Positions 35,941-43,961 of a stretch of 64,000 nucleotides of DNA are shown one piece after another (the stretch's first letter is position 1; the number at the start of each line of letters is the position of its first letter). A program made the position numbers and the translations under genes. Under the pieces are notes generated by a model that was given only the letters and a program-made list of their open reading frames with translations, ran no database searches and had not been told where the DNA came from. The stretch lies in contig NZ_CP049263.1 in assembly GCF_003048615.2 (NCBI RefSeq), forward strand, positions 1,364,001 through 1,428,000, read 5' to 3'. This stretch comes from Campylobacter concisus. Lineage in GTDB: Bacteria; Campylobacterota; Campylobacteria; Campylobacterales; Campylobacteraceae.

Positions 35941-36828
35941 TTAAAAAAGCTCTTCTGATTCAAGATAGTTTTGCGAGATGTTTCGTTCTTTTTCGTCGGT
36001 ATTTACATGAAGGACGTAGTAGCCTATCTGCGTGTTGCTAGCATCAAGTAGCGGCACAACGCAAAAATAGTGCGTCTTATAGACGTAAAATTCATACTTT
36101 TTAAGGTCGATATCACGCAAAATTCCAACTATATTTAAATTTGCACTGCTTAAATTTTCGATGTAATAATCACTTAGAATTTGATCACTCGGCGCGCTTT
36201 TATGTGCTGGCATCTTATCTTTTGATAGGAGCACGAAAAGATCTATGCCTTGCGTTTTATAAAAATTTCCAAGTGAGTCGTAGTTTAGCAAAACCTCGAT
36301 GCTACCGATATTTTTGCCCTCATGCATCACATTTGAAACAGCCCTTATATGCACTCCAGCATACCACGCCTCGATGCCAACCATGGGCTTATTTTGACGT
36401 CTTGACTCTTGGACTAAAAACCTACCACTAGCGATCATATCGCCATATCTGTTTAGATCCCAGCTTCTTACGTAGCTTTTTAGATCTTTGTCGTAAAGAT
36501 GAAGTTTGATGTTGTTATACATCGATGCTGCGCCAAGAGTTTTGGTCAAATTTTCGATGTTTTTTACGCATTCGTCGCGGTCTTGACCTAGCAAGCACAT
36601 CTGTATAGACTCATTTTGAGCAAGCAAGATCGAGATCGCCATTGATGAAAATTTCTCATCATCGATGCTTTTGTTAAGTTGCTTTACGTGGTAGTCAAAA
36701 AAGACGCGCATGTTGTTTTGCTTTTTTTCAGCCATGTATGAGCTATAAAGAAAGTAAAAAAGGCTACCAAGCAGCGCAAAAACGACTAGGACGATATAGA
36801 TATTAAAATATTTTTTATATTTACTCAA
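35941..36828 (-). CDS. Membrane-anchored Cache-type sensory protein without output domain
   Basis: The 295-residue protein has an N-terminal membrane helix (about residues 9-31) and then a long extracytoplasmic region that looks like a double Cache sensor (for example FLVQESRRQNKPMVGIEAWYAGVHIRAVSNVM and GSIEVLLNYDSLGNFY). There is no second membrane helix and no chemoreceptor, kinase or cyclase domain. It might bind a ligand and act through a partner, or be a receptor fragment. It overlaps the HIT gene by eight bases. Confidence 0.7.
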   Translation of the reverse strand: MSKYKKYFNIYIVLVVFALLGSLFYFLYSSYMAEKKQNNMRVFFDYHVKQLNKSIDDEKFSSMAISILLAQNESIQMCLLGQDRDECVKNIENLTKTLGAASMYNNIKLHLYDKDLKSYVRSWDLNRYGDMIASGRFLVQESRRQNKPMVGIEAWYAGVHIRAVSNVMHEGKNIGSIEVLLNYDSLGNFYKTQGIDLFVLLSKDKMPAHKSAPSDQILSDYYIENLSSANLNIVGILRDIDLKKYEFYVYKTHYFCVVPLLDASNTQIGYYVLHVNTDEKERNISQNYLESEELF

Positions 36829-37192
36829 AACTTTGCCTTAGTTTTTTTTCTAAAAATTTAGCAAACTCATCAAATTTAGGCAGCTCAAGCTCGCTTTTTC
36901 TCTTTTCATTAGCCCAAACGCTATCTGGGAAAAACGCGTCCTTTTCAAATCTCGCAATAACGTGAATATGCACGTGTGGCACGTAGTTTCCAAAGCTTGC
37001 GATGTTTATCTTAGTTGGTTTATAAAACTCAAGCATCGCCTTTTCAGCCACCAGCATCGCCTCAAAAAGCCTAGCTCTACTCGCCTCATCGCAGTCGCTT
37101 AGCTCGCGGTAGGGCTTAGCAGTAAAAATTTTCACCCACGGAAGCTCATTCTCTTCGCGCTCAACTCTTATAAATTTATCTTCATATATCAT
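36821..37192 (-). CDS. HIT family nucleotide-binding protein
   Basis: This 123-residue protein contains the histidine triad motif in YVPHVHIHVIARF (HxHxHxx), the active site that hydrolyses nucleoside phosphoramidates or dinucleotides. Length fits Hint-like proteins. The true substrate is not known. It lies between a permease and the Cache protein on the same strand and overlaps the latter. Confidence 0.9.
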   Translation of the reverse strand: MIYEDKFIRVEREENELPWVKIFTAKPYRELSDCDEASRARLFEAMLVAEKAMLEFYKPTKINIASFGNYVPHVHIHVIARFEKDAFFPDSVWANEKRKSELELPKFDEFAKFLEKKLRQSFE

Positions 37193-37206
37193 ATTTTGCC
37201 CCTATT

Positions 37207-38247
37207 TTATACGAAATTTCTCTCACGCAAAAGCGTGTAAAGCTTGATCGTTGAGACAAAAAATGTCACGATCGCAGGTCCAAGTATCACGCCCCAGAAG
37301 CCAAACGTCGTGATGCCAGCGATCATCGCAAAAAAGATGAGTAGCTCGTTTATCTTTGTTGGTATCTTGACTAGTTTTGAGTTTATAAATTTAATGACAA
37401 GCGGTTTTAGCAGCGTATCAGCGCCAAATGAGATCACGATGATGGTGTAAAGTGCGATCGTAATAGCGGCTGCTGTGTTGCCATTTGCAAACTCATAAAT
37501 GCTAATAGGCGCCCACGCCAAAAAGCCGCCAACGACTGGGATGAGTGAAGCGAAGCTAAAAAAGATGCCAGTTAGCACGCCGTCATAGCCGTAAAAACTG
37601 GTTACAATGGCAAATAAAAAGCCCTGGATGATCATATTTGCGATGGTTGAGTAAAAAACGACGCCCATCACGTTACCAACCTCGCTAAGTATCGACTCAG
37701 TGTCCTCTTTTTTAAGCGGAAGCGCCTCTTTTAGGTAGTTTATAAGCTCGTTGCCGTAAAGGTTGCAAAAGAAAAAAAAGACTAGGATAATGATCATATC
37801 AACGCCAAATTTAAGGCTTAGTTTGCCTAAATTTGCAAGATTAGCAGCGACTTGCGAAAAGAGCATCTTGATATCAAGCCCGCCTATAAATTCCTTGATC
37901 TTTGGCTCTAAGAAATTTATCGACTCTGGCAGGCTAAAGTCGTAGTTTTTGATAAATTCGATCGTCTTTGTGACGTTGTTTATATCAAAGCCAGCTGCGT
38001 ATTTCGCGATCTCGATGACGGCGTAAAGAAGCGGCGCGATAAATAAGCAAAGAAGCGCAAATGTCGTAAGACCTGATGAGAGCGTTTTGCGGTTTTTAGT
38101 AAGCGCTAAAAATGCGATCTGCACGTTTGCAACAGCCACAGCAAGTAGCGCTGCGATAAAAATGTCAAGTAAAAATGGTTTAAAAAGATAGACCACCAAA
38201 GCCAAAGCACAAAACGCAAAAATTCCAAAAAACAGCCTGTTATTCAT
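37207..38247 (-). CDS. AI-2E family transporter (PerM-type membrane protein)
   Basis: The 346-residue protein has about eight membrane helices and the family's pattern of short loops plus the C-terminal GFWGVILGPAIVTFFVSTIKLY. FFSFASLIPVVGGFLAWAP is the conserved loop. The family name comes from autoinducer-2 export in one member; others move ions or have unknown roles, so the substrate is open. The start is clear with AAGGGAG upstream. Confidence 0.88.
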   Translation of the reverse strand: MNNRLFFGIFAFCALALVVYLFKPFLLDIFIAALLAVAVANVQIAFLALTKNRKTLSSGLTTFALLCLFIAPLLYAVIEIAKYAAGFDINNVTKTIEFIKNYDFSLPESINFLEPKIKEFIGGLDIKMLFSQVAANLANLGKLSLKFGVDMIIILVFFFFCNLYGNELINYLKEALPLKKEDTESILSEVGNVMGVVFYSTIANMIIQGFLFAIVTSFYGYDGVLTGIFFSFASLIPVVGGFLAWAPISIYEFANGNTAAAITIALYTIIVISFGADTLLKPLVIKFINSKLVKIPTKINELLIFFAMIAGITTFGFWGVILGPAIVTFFVSTIKLYTLLRERNFV

Positions 38248-38448
38248 TTCGCTCCCTTAAAATGGGGTAATTATAGCAGATTTATCAAAGCTACTCATTT
38301 GCTCGATAAATTTACTAAAACGCTTTGGCGCCAAATTTGTAAAAAGCAGGCTTTTGGCATTTTAGCGTGGGTTAGCACTTAGTAAATTTAGATAAATTTA
38401 TGCCTTACGTAAATTTTCTAGCTCAAAAGCTCCTATAAATTTAGCCTT

Positions 38449-39528
38449 TTACGTGCACTGAAAATTTGCTCCAACAACCTCGCACTCATCACAAATTTGC
38501 ATATAAATAGTGCCCTCGCCGTCTATCAAGGCACCAAAAGGAATTTGCGCTAGATATTTCATCGTTTTACCGCATTTTGGGCAGGCTAGATACTCGCTGT
38601 CTTGCTGCCACTGCGGATACCCGCCAAGTAAAATTTCACTATCTATCATATATGAGTAGTGAGCGCAAACCTCGCTGGCGAGCTCAAATTTTTGCCCATC
38701 AAGCGTTGCCACAGCATCTCTTACATAGTCTTCGCTCTCACCCTCGCCCACTACCTCCGTTTGCACGCTTTTTCCGTCGTTTTGACAAAAGTACTGCACA
38801 AAGCCAATGCATGTCGGGCAAAATTGAAGCACGGCGTCATTTTTAAGCTCTAGCCCAAGTCGCTTTAGGCTCTCTTTTTTGATTGTAAATTCCAGCATCT
38901 CGCCGTTACAAAATTTACATTTTTCATCATTTGCTGCTTTAAATTTAACGCTTGCCTCTGCGCTTTGGCTTGGCTCGCAGGTAAAGCACTTATCAAAAAC
39001 TAGGCTTCTTCTCTTGCCACTGCTATCAAAACTCCAGCCAGCAGTCTGAGCATATGCGTCAGTGTCGGCATAAAGCTTCGTCTTCCAAGGCTTTGACGCA
39101 CCATAAAGCCTAAAAAATAGCTCTCTCACCACCTCATCGCCCTGCCATGCAAGTGCTGATAGGATGTGATTTAGCTTGACTATATTTTCTTCGCTTGAAA
39201 GCCTCTTTATAAGCTCATCTCTGATCTTTATTGAAGCCTTTTTGTAAATTTCAGGTGGGTAGTACCCGCTGTTTTTTGTCACTTCTTCGATGATCTGCTC
39301 GTCGCAAATGCCGTGTAGGTAGAAAATATAGACAAGATCGCTGTAAATTTCATCGTATTTGCCTATCTCGTCTATATGCGCTAGGACATTTTTTAGCTTT
39401 TGTTTGATCTCGTCTTTGCTTAAGCCTTGGTAAAACTCCAGCTTCTCTTTTTCCCTACACTCATAACAAATCCCGTCAAAGTAAATCGTCCTTTGCTTGC
39501 ACTTAGGACAAAGATGTGGCTCGCCCAT
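38449..39528 (-). CDS. Zinc-ribbon protein with YwqG-like C-terminus
   Basis: I do not recognise a named gene. The 359-residue protein starts with a zinc ribbon (CPKC at 7-10, CYEC at 21-24), has an alpha-helical middle and a second cysteine group (CKFC, later CPTC). It ends with GGYPQWQQDSEYLACPKCGKTM and ICDEC. The GG-Y-P-x-W-x-Q segment resembles the DUF1963/YwqG family. Metal binding is likely; the function is unknown. It lies next to ruvB with a 23-base gap. Confidence 0.7.
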   Translation of the reverse strand: MGEPHLCPKCKQRTIYFDGICYECREKEKLEFYQGLSKDEIKQKLKNVLAHIDEIGKYDEIYSDLVYIFYLHGICDEQIIEEVTKNSGYYPPEIYKKASIKIRDELIKRLSSEENIVKLNHILSALAWQGDEVVRELFFRLYGASKPWKTKLYADTDAYAQTAGWSFDSSGKRRSLVFDKCFTCEPSQSAEASVKFKAANDEKCKFCNGEMLEFTIKKESLKRLGLELKNDAVLQFCPTCIGFVQYFCQNDGKSVQTEVVGEGESEDYVRDAVATLDGQKFELASEVCAHYSYMIDSEILLGGYPQWQQDSEYLACPKCGKTMKYLAQIPFGALIDGEGTIYMQICDECEVVGANFQCT

Positions 39529-39551
39529 TTTTGCTCCAAATTTAAATTTCG

Positions 39552-40562
39552 CTACTCAAAAAGCCCTTTTTCGATGTCGATCTTGATGTTAAAGGTCTCA
39601 AAGCACTTCGCACTTGCGATCCTACCCTTTGCGGTGCGCTCGATAAAGCCATTTGCAAGCAGATATGGCTCGATGACATCCTCAACCGTGCCCTCATCCT
39701 CGCTAAGTGCCGCTGCGATCGTGCTAAGCCCCATAGGACGGCGCCTTGCTTGCATCAAAATTTCTAAATACCTAATATCCATCTCGTCAAATCCAAGCGA
39801 ATTTACCCCAAGCGCGTTAAGCCCCTCTTTTGCACGCTCGTGGCTGATGATTTGCTCGTCATTTACCTCGGCAAAGTCGCGAATTCGCTTTAATAATCTA
39901 AGAGCAATCCTTGGCGTGGCACGTGAGCGTTTGGCGATCTCAAGCGAGGCGTTTTTATCGCACTCTTTGCCAAGCTTGGCAGAGGCGATCTGCACGATGC
40001 GGCTTAGCTCGCTGCTTGTGTAAAACTGCAACCTAAAGTCCATCCCAAAGCGGTCTCTTAAAGGCGCTGAGATCATGCCAGCACGCGTCGTTGCGCCTAT
40101 TAGCGTAAATTTTGGCAGGTCTATCTTGATAGTCTGGGCAGCTGGCCCTGAGCCAATGATGATGTCTAGCCTAAAGTCCTCCATCGCAGGATAGAGCACC
40201 TCTTCGATAGCTGGGCTTAGGCGGTGGATCTCATCGATAAAGAGCACGTCGCCCTCTTGTAAATTTGTAAGGATCGCCGCTAGGTCGCCACTCTTTTCTA
40301 TCATCGGCGCTGCGGTCATTTTGATACTTACGCCCATTTCGTTTGCGATGATGTGAGCGAGTGTAGTTTTACCAAGCCCTGGAGGGCCGTAAAATAGCAC
40401 GTGATCTAGGCACTCGTTTCGCTTTTTGGCGGCTTTTATAAAGACATCTAAATTTTGTTTTATCTTTTCTTGACCGATATAGTCTTCAAATTTTGTCGGT
40501 CTAAGCGAGACTTCAAAGTCATTTTCAAAGCTTACTTTTTCGATTTCAACGATTCTATCCAA
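39552..40562 (-). CDS. ruvB: Holliday junction branch-migration ATPase RuvB
   Basis: RuvB drives branch migration of Holliday junctions with RuvA. The 336-residue AAA+ ATPase has [15 protein letters not shown], Walker [13 protein letters not shown], Walker [11 protein letters not shown], the [18 protein letters not shown] sensor region and the C-terminal [17 protein letters not shown] winged helix. All motifs are intact. Confidence 0.98.
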   Translation of the reverse strand: MDRIVEIEKVSFENDFEVSLRPTKFEDYIGQEKIKQNLDVFIKAAKKRNECLDHVLFYGPPGLGKTTLAHIIANEMGVSIKMTAAPMIEKSGDLAAILTNLQEGDVLFIDEIHRLSPAIEEVLYPAMEDFRLDIIIGSGPAAQTIKIDLPKFTLIGATTRAGMISAPLRDRFGMDFRLQFYTSSELSRIVQIASAKLGKECDKNASLEIAKRSRATPRIALRLLKRIRDFAEVNDEQIISHERAKEGLNALGVNSLGFDEMDIRYLEILMQARRRPMGLSTIAAALSEDEGTVEDVIEPYLLANGFIERTAKGRIASAKCFETFNIKIDIEKGLFE

Positions 40563-40611
40563 AGTTTTTCCTTCTAAATTTAAGGCTTCATTTTACGCTT
40601 TTATGCTTAAT

Positions 40612-41718
40612 CTAAGCTCGTTTAAATTTATAGTAAAAGGTGCTACCTTCATTATAAACGCTATCAACGCCGTATAAAATGTCATGTTTTTGACAAATTT
40701 CACTGACGATATTTAGCCCAAGGCCAAAGCCGCCTTGGATTTCATCCTCTCTGACGTAGCGCTTCCAGACCCTTTTAACGTCCTTTATCCCCTTGCCAAA
40801 GTCCTGCACGCTAAGATTGATGCGCTCATCTTCAAGCTCTAAATTTACTATTATCTCGCTCTCTTTTGGGCTGTATTTTATGGCATTTGTGATGGTGTTA
40901 TCGATGATGCGCTGAGCTTCTACCTTGCTTAGCATAGTAAATGCCTCGCTTGCTAAATTTGTCTTTACCACGATGTGCTTGACATCAGCTACGCTTGAGA
41001 GAAATTTCACTCGCTCTTTAACGTATTCGCCTAAATTTAACCTCTCAAGTGGAAATTTGATGTAGCCTCGTTTTATGAAGTACTCGACATCTTCGTAGGT
41101 TATTTGCATCTGTTTTAGGGCATTTTTGATGCGGGTTATATACTTGTTTTCAAGTCCAAGCATCTCAAGGTTCATGCCAGCTACGCCAAGTGGGGTCTTT
41201 AGCTCGTGCATAGCGTCGTTAAAGAAGTTGTTCATATACTTTTGAAACTCTTTGTAAGGCTTAACGCTGCTTAGATATAAAAAATAGACGATAAAAAGCA
41301 CCGCCACAAGGATAACAAGCAGCATGATAGCTGTTAAAAAGATGTTCTTTTTGTTATCAAGCTCCTTTTCTACGACGATGTAGTAAGGGGTCTTATCTTT
41401 TATAAAAAAGCTCTTGTAAAAAAGATATCCGCCCTCTTCTAGAGTTACAAATTTAAAGCTACTTGGCTCTTTGCTAAGCGTTGAGATGACTGGTTTAAAA
41501 TTTACGTCATAAATCGCAAATTTATACTTTAATGAGCTAGCTATATTTTCGTTTTTTAGAAATGAATTTTTAATGATGGTTTCATGCTTCATAGCGCCAA
41601 AGAGAGCCTTTGAGCTGCTATTTTTCTGACTTAAATTTAAGATCACAAAGCTTTGAAAGCAAAAGAGCGACATTATGACAAATGTCGCTATGATCTGGAT
41701 CTTAAAGCTCTTGTGCAT
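40612..41718 (-). CDS. Sensor histidine kinase
   Basis: The 368-residue kinase has two membrane helices (about 10-28 and 127-149) around a small periplasmic sensor. There follow a HisKA helix with phospho-accepting histidine in FFNDAMHELKTPLG and an ATPase domain (DNTITNAIKYS, DFGKGI, GGFGLGLNIV). It overlaps the response regulator gene by 17 bases, so the pair is co-expressed. The signal is not known; the neighbouring sulfur-respiration operon is a possible but unproven target. Confidence 0.92.
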   Translation of the reverse strand: MHKSFKIQIIATFVIMSLFCFQSFVILNLSQKNSSSKALFGAMKHETIIKNSFLKNENIASSLKYKFAIYDVNFKPVISTLSKEPSSFKFVTLEEGGYLFYKSFFIKDKTPYYIVVEKELDNKKNIFLTAIMLLVILVAVLFIVYFLYLSSVKPYKEFQKYMNNFFNDAMHELKTPLGVAGMNLEMLGLENKYITRIKNALKQMQITYEDVEYFIKRGYIKFPLERLNLGEYVKERVKFLSSVADVKHIVVKTNLASEAFTMLSKVEAQRIIDNTITNAIKYSPKESEIIVNLELEDERINLSVQDFGKGIKDVKRVWKRYVREDEIQGGFGLGLNIVSEICQKHDILYGVDSVYNEGSTFYYKFKRA

Positions 41719-42370
41719 CTATCTTGTAGCCTATGCGCCTCTTTGAGATGATGAAGTTATTGTTTGTCTTATTTCTTATCTTTAAAACGTGCATCCTTAT
41801 ATCAGCGCCCTCGATCTCTTTGTCGTTCCAGACAAGATCTCTAAGCTCCTCCATGCTGACGTAAGAATTTAGATGTGAGACCAAACACTCGACCAAAGCG
41901 ACCTCTTTTGCGCTAAGATCAACCATCTTGCCATCTTTAAGTAGCACACGTTTATTTAGGTTAAAGCTAAACTCGTTATTTATCTTAACTATGTTTTTAT
42001 CATCAGTGCCATAGTACTTTCTCATAAGCTCAGCAACTCTAAATTTAAGCTCAGCTAGCTCAAATGGCTTTTTTAGATACTCGTTACAGCCAAGCTCGTA
42101 GCCAATCGCCATATCATCTATATCAACTAAAGATGTCGTTATCATGATAGGAGCGTTTGGATTTAGACTTCTTATATACTTGATGACCTCGTGACCATTT
42201 ACTCCAGGCACTTTTATGTCAAGTATAAAAAGGTGATAGAAATTTTTTTCTATCAGATCACAAGCCTCTTGACCGTCGCTCACCGCTGTAACTTCATAAC
42301 CAAGCGTCTGCAAAAACTCACAGACGCTCTCTTGAAACCCCAAATCATCTTCTAAAAGCAAAATCTTCAA
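41702..42370 (-). CDS. OmpR/PhoB-type response regulator
   Basis: The 222-residue regulator has a receiver (LLLEDDLGFQESV, phospho-acceptor aspartate in LFILDIKVPGVNG, YLKKPF) and a C-terminal winged helix (VDLSAKEVALVECLVSHLNSYVS, ADIRMHVLKIRNK). It is encoded just before its kinase. A 10-bp inverted repeat upstream (TAATACTTAA / TTAAGTATTA) might be its own operator. Confidence 0.93.
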   Translation of the reverse strand: MKILLLEDDLGFQESVCEFLQTLGYEVTAVSDGQEACDLIEKNFYHLFILDIKVPGVNGHEVIKYIRSLNPNAPIMITTSLVDIDDMAIGYELGCNEYLKKPFELAELKFRVAELMRKYYGTDDKNIVKINNEFSFNLNKRVLLKDGKMVDLSAKEVALVECLVSHLNSYVSMEELRDLVWNDKEIEGADIRMHVLKIRNKTNNNFIISKRRIGYKIDAQEL

Positions 42371-42415
42371 AATGCTCTCCTAAAAAACAAACTTTAATAA
42401 GATTTTTATCTATTG

Positions 42416-42463
42416 TAATACTTAATAGGTAAATTTCAAATTAAAATTCTTTTTTAAGTATTA
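42416..42463. promoter_or_regulatory. 10-bp inverted repeat between psr operon and regulator
   Basis: TAATACTTAA (42416-42425) and TTAAGTATTA (42454-42463) are perfect inverted copies 28 bp apart. The second includes the stop codon of the NrfD-like gene. It may be a hairpin at the operon end or an operator of the regulator gene. Confidence 0.35.
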
Positions 42464-43396
42464 AATAAAAATTTGTCCTGCATAGACTATGTAATATCTT
42501 AGCAAAAAGACGCCACAAATGACTAAAATAGCGTTTAGCACGGCAAATTCGCGTTTGAAATCATGCACCTTTAAAACGCTTAAGTCCAAGATGATAGGCA
42601 CAGCCATACCAAGGCCTATGACGCCGATATAAAACATCAGCCCAAGTGAATTTGCGCTAAGTGCGTTTGCTACGCTCTGCGCACCACTTGCACTTGTACC
42701 TTTTACAACCATAAAAAGAGCAACTATCAGCAAAAACTCGGCTACGATCGCTAAAAAATCAAATTTTAATAAAAAGTGTGCAGTTTGTTTTTGCGCTCTC
42801 TTTTCATCTTTTAGCACGCCAAGAAGCAGTGTAAAAGCACCAGCACAGCTTAAGCCAGAAACTAAGAATAATAGTGGCAAAACTGGCGTGTTCCAAAGTG
42901 CGATCTTGTGAGCTGCACTTAGCAAAAAGCCTGTATATGCGCCAACGCCGATGCCTAAGATGAAAAGCAAAACTCCAAGCAAACCTGAAAGCTTACTAGC
43001 TAAATTTGCAAGCGCGTCAAAAAGTGAAATTTTAAGTGATGCGATCTCGTTTTTAAACGCACCAATCGCGTATATAACGCTAAGAGGCGTATAAACTAGA
43101 AGCAGCGCAACGCCTATTGACATAACTGAGTCAAAGTTGTAAAGCAAGAGTATCCAGTAAAAGCTAAGCGGCTTGCCAAGATCAAGCACCAAAAGAGCAA
43201 GTCCAAGGATGATCGCCACTGGAGCGATAAGAGCGGCTGCTTTAAAGTAGTAGTTATCCTTGCCAAATTTATTTGAGATGAGCACAGCAACGATGCTAGC
43301 ACCTGCGCTAAGTCCTGCTAAAAATAGATAAAAAGCTATCGGCCAGCCCCAGTAAATTTCTGTGTATTGAGCTAGGCTTCCTGACATGTTATTCAT
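42461..43396 (-). CDS. psrC: NrfD/PsrC-like membrane quinone-interacting subunit
   Basis: This 311-residue protein has eight or more membrane helices and starts YTEIYWGWPIAFYLFLAGLSAGAS, the NrfD family signature. It would take electrons from menaquinol and pass them to the iron-sulfur subunit encoded just upstream. It overlaps that gene by eight bases. The exact substrate of the complex, polysulfide or thiosulfate, cannot be told from sequence alone. Confidence 0.88.
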   Translation of the reverse strand: MNNMSGSLAQYTEIYWGWPIAFYLFLAGLSAGASIVAVLISNKFGKDNYYFKAAALIAPVAIILGLALLVLDLGKPLSFYWILLLYNFDSVMSIGVALLLVYTPLSVIYAIGAFKNEIASLKISLFDALANLASKLSGLLGVLLFILGIGVGAYTGFLLSAAHKIALWNTPVLPLLFLVSGLSCAGAFTLLLGVLKDEKRAQKQTAHFLLKFDFLAIVAEFLLIVALFMVVKGTSASGAQSVANALSANSLGLMFYIGVIGLGMAVPIILDLSVLKVHDFKREFAVLNAILVICGVFLLRYYIVYAGQIFI

Positions 43397-43952
43397 GGTG
43401 TGCTCCTTTTGTATTTGCGATCATCGCAAGTGAAGGTTTTGTGTTTAACTCCGCTTTTGGCAAGTAGTATTTGCTCTCTTTTAGTTTCTTTGAAATTTTA
43501 GAGTTTTCATCATTTACGTCGCCAAAAGTTAGGGCATTTGTAGGGCAGACGCTAACACAAGCTGGGTCTTTGCCCTCTTCTAGCCTGCTCTCATAGCAAA
43601 ATGTGCATTTGCCTATCTCGCCATCTGGTAAGACGTAGCGAGCGTCGTATGGACAGGCTAGGATGCAGTACTTGCAACTAACGCAAATTCTGTGATCAAG
43701 CAGCGTCACGCCATCAGCCGTTTTAAAGCTAGCTCCAGTTGGACAAACCTCAACACAAGGTGCATCTTCACACATAACGCAGCTTTGACGCAAAAAGTCA
43801 GTCTTTAAATTTGGAAATGTCCCACTCATCTTTGCATGCACCTGCAAGCGGTAAAGTCCCCTTGGTACGTTATTTGCACTTCTGCAAGCTACCGAACAGC
43901 CTTGACAGCCGATGCATAAATTTTCATCATGTATCATCATATATTTTTTCAT
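43389..43952 (-). CDS. psrB: 4Fe-4S ferredoxin subunit (PsrB/PhsB-like)
   Basis: The 187-residue protein carries four cysteine clusters for [4Fe-4S] centres, for example CIGCQGCSVAC, CVMCEDAPCVEVCPTGA, CVSCKYCILACPYDA and CTFCYESRLE. This pattern is typical of the electron-transfer subunit of DMSO-reductase family enzymes. It links the membrane subunit to the molybdopterin catalytic subunit. Confidence 0.92.
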   Translation of the reverse strand: MKKYMMIHDENLCIGCQGCSVACRSANNVPRGLYRLQVHAKMSGTFPNLKTDFLRQSCVMCEDAPCVEVCPTGASFKTADGVTLLDHRICVSCKYCILACPYDARYVLPDGEIGKCTFCYESRLEEGKDPACVSVCPTNALTFGDVNDENSKISKKLKESKYYLPKAELNTKPSLAMIANTKGAHHE

Positions 43953-43961
43953 TTTCTATCC

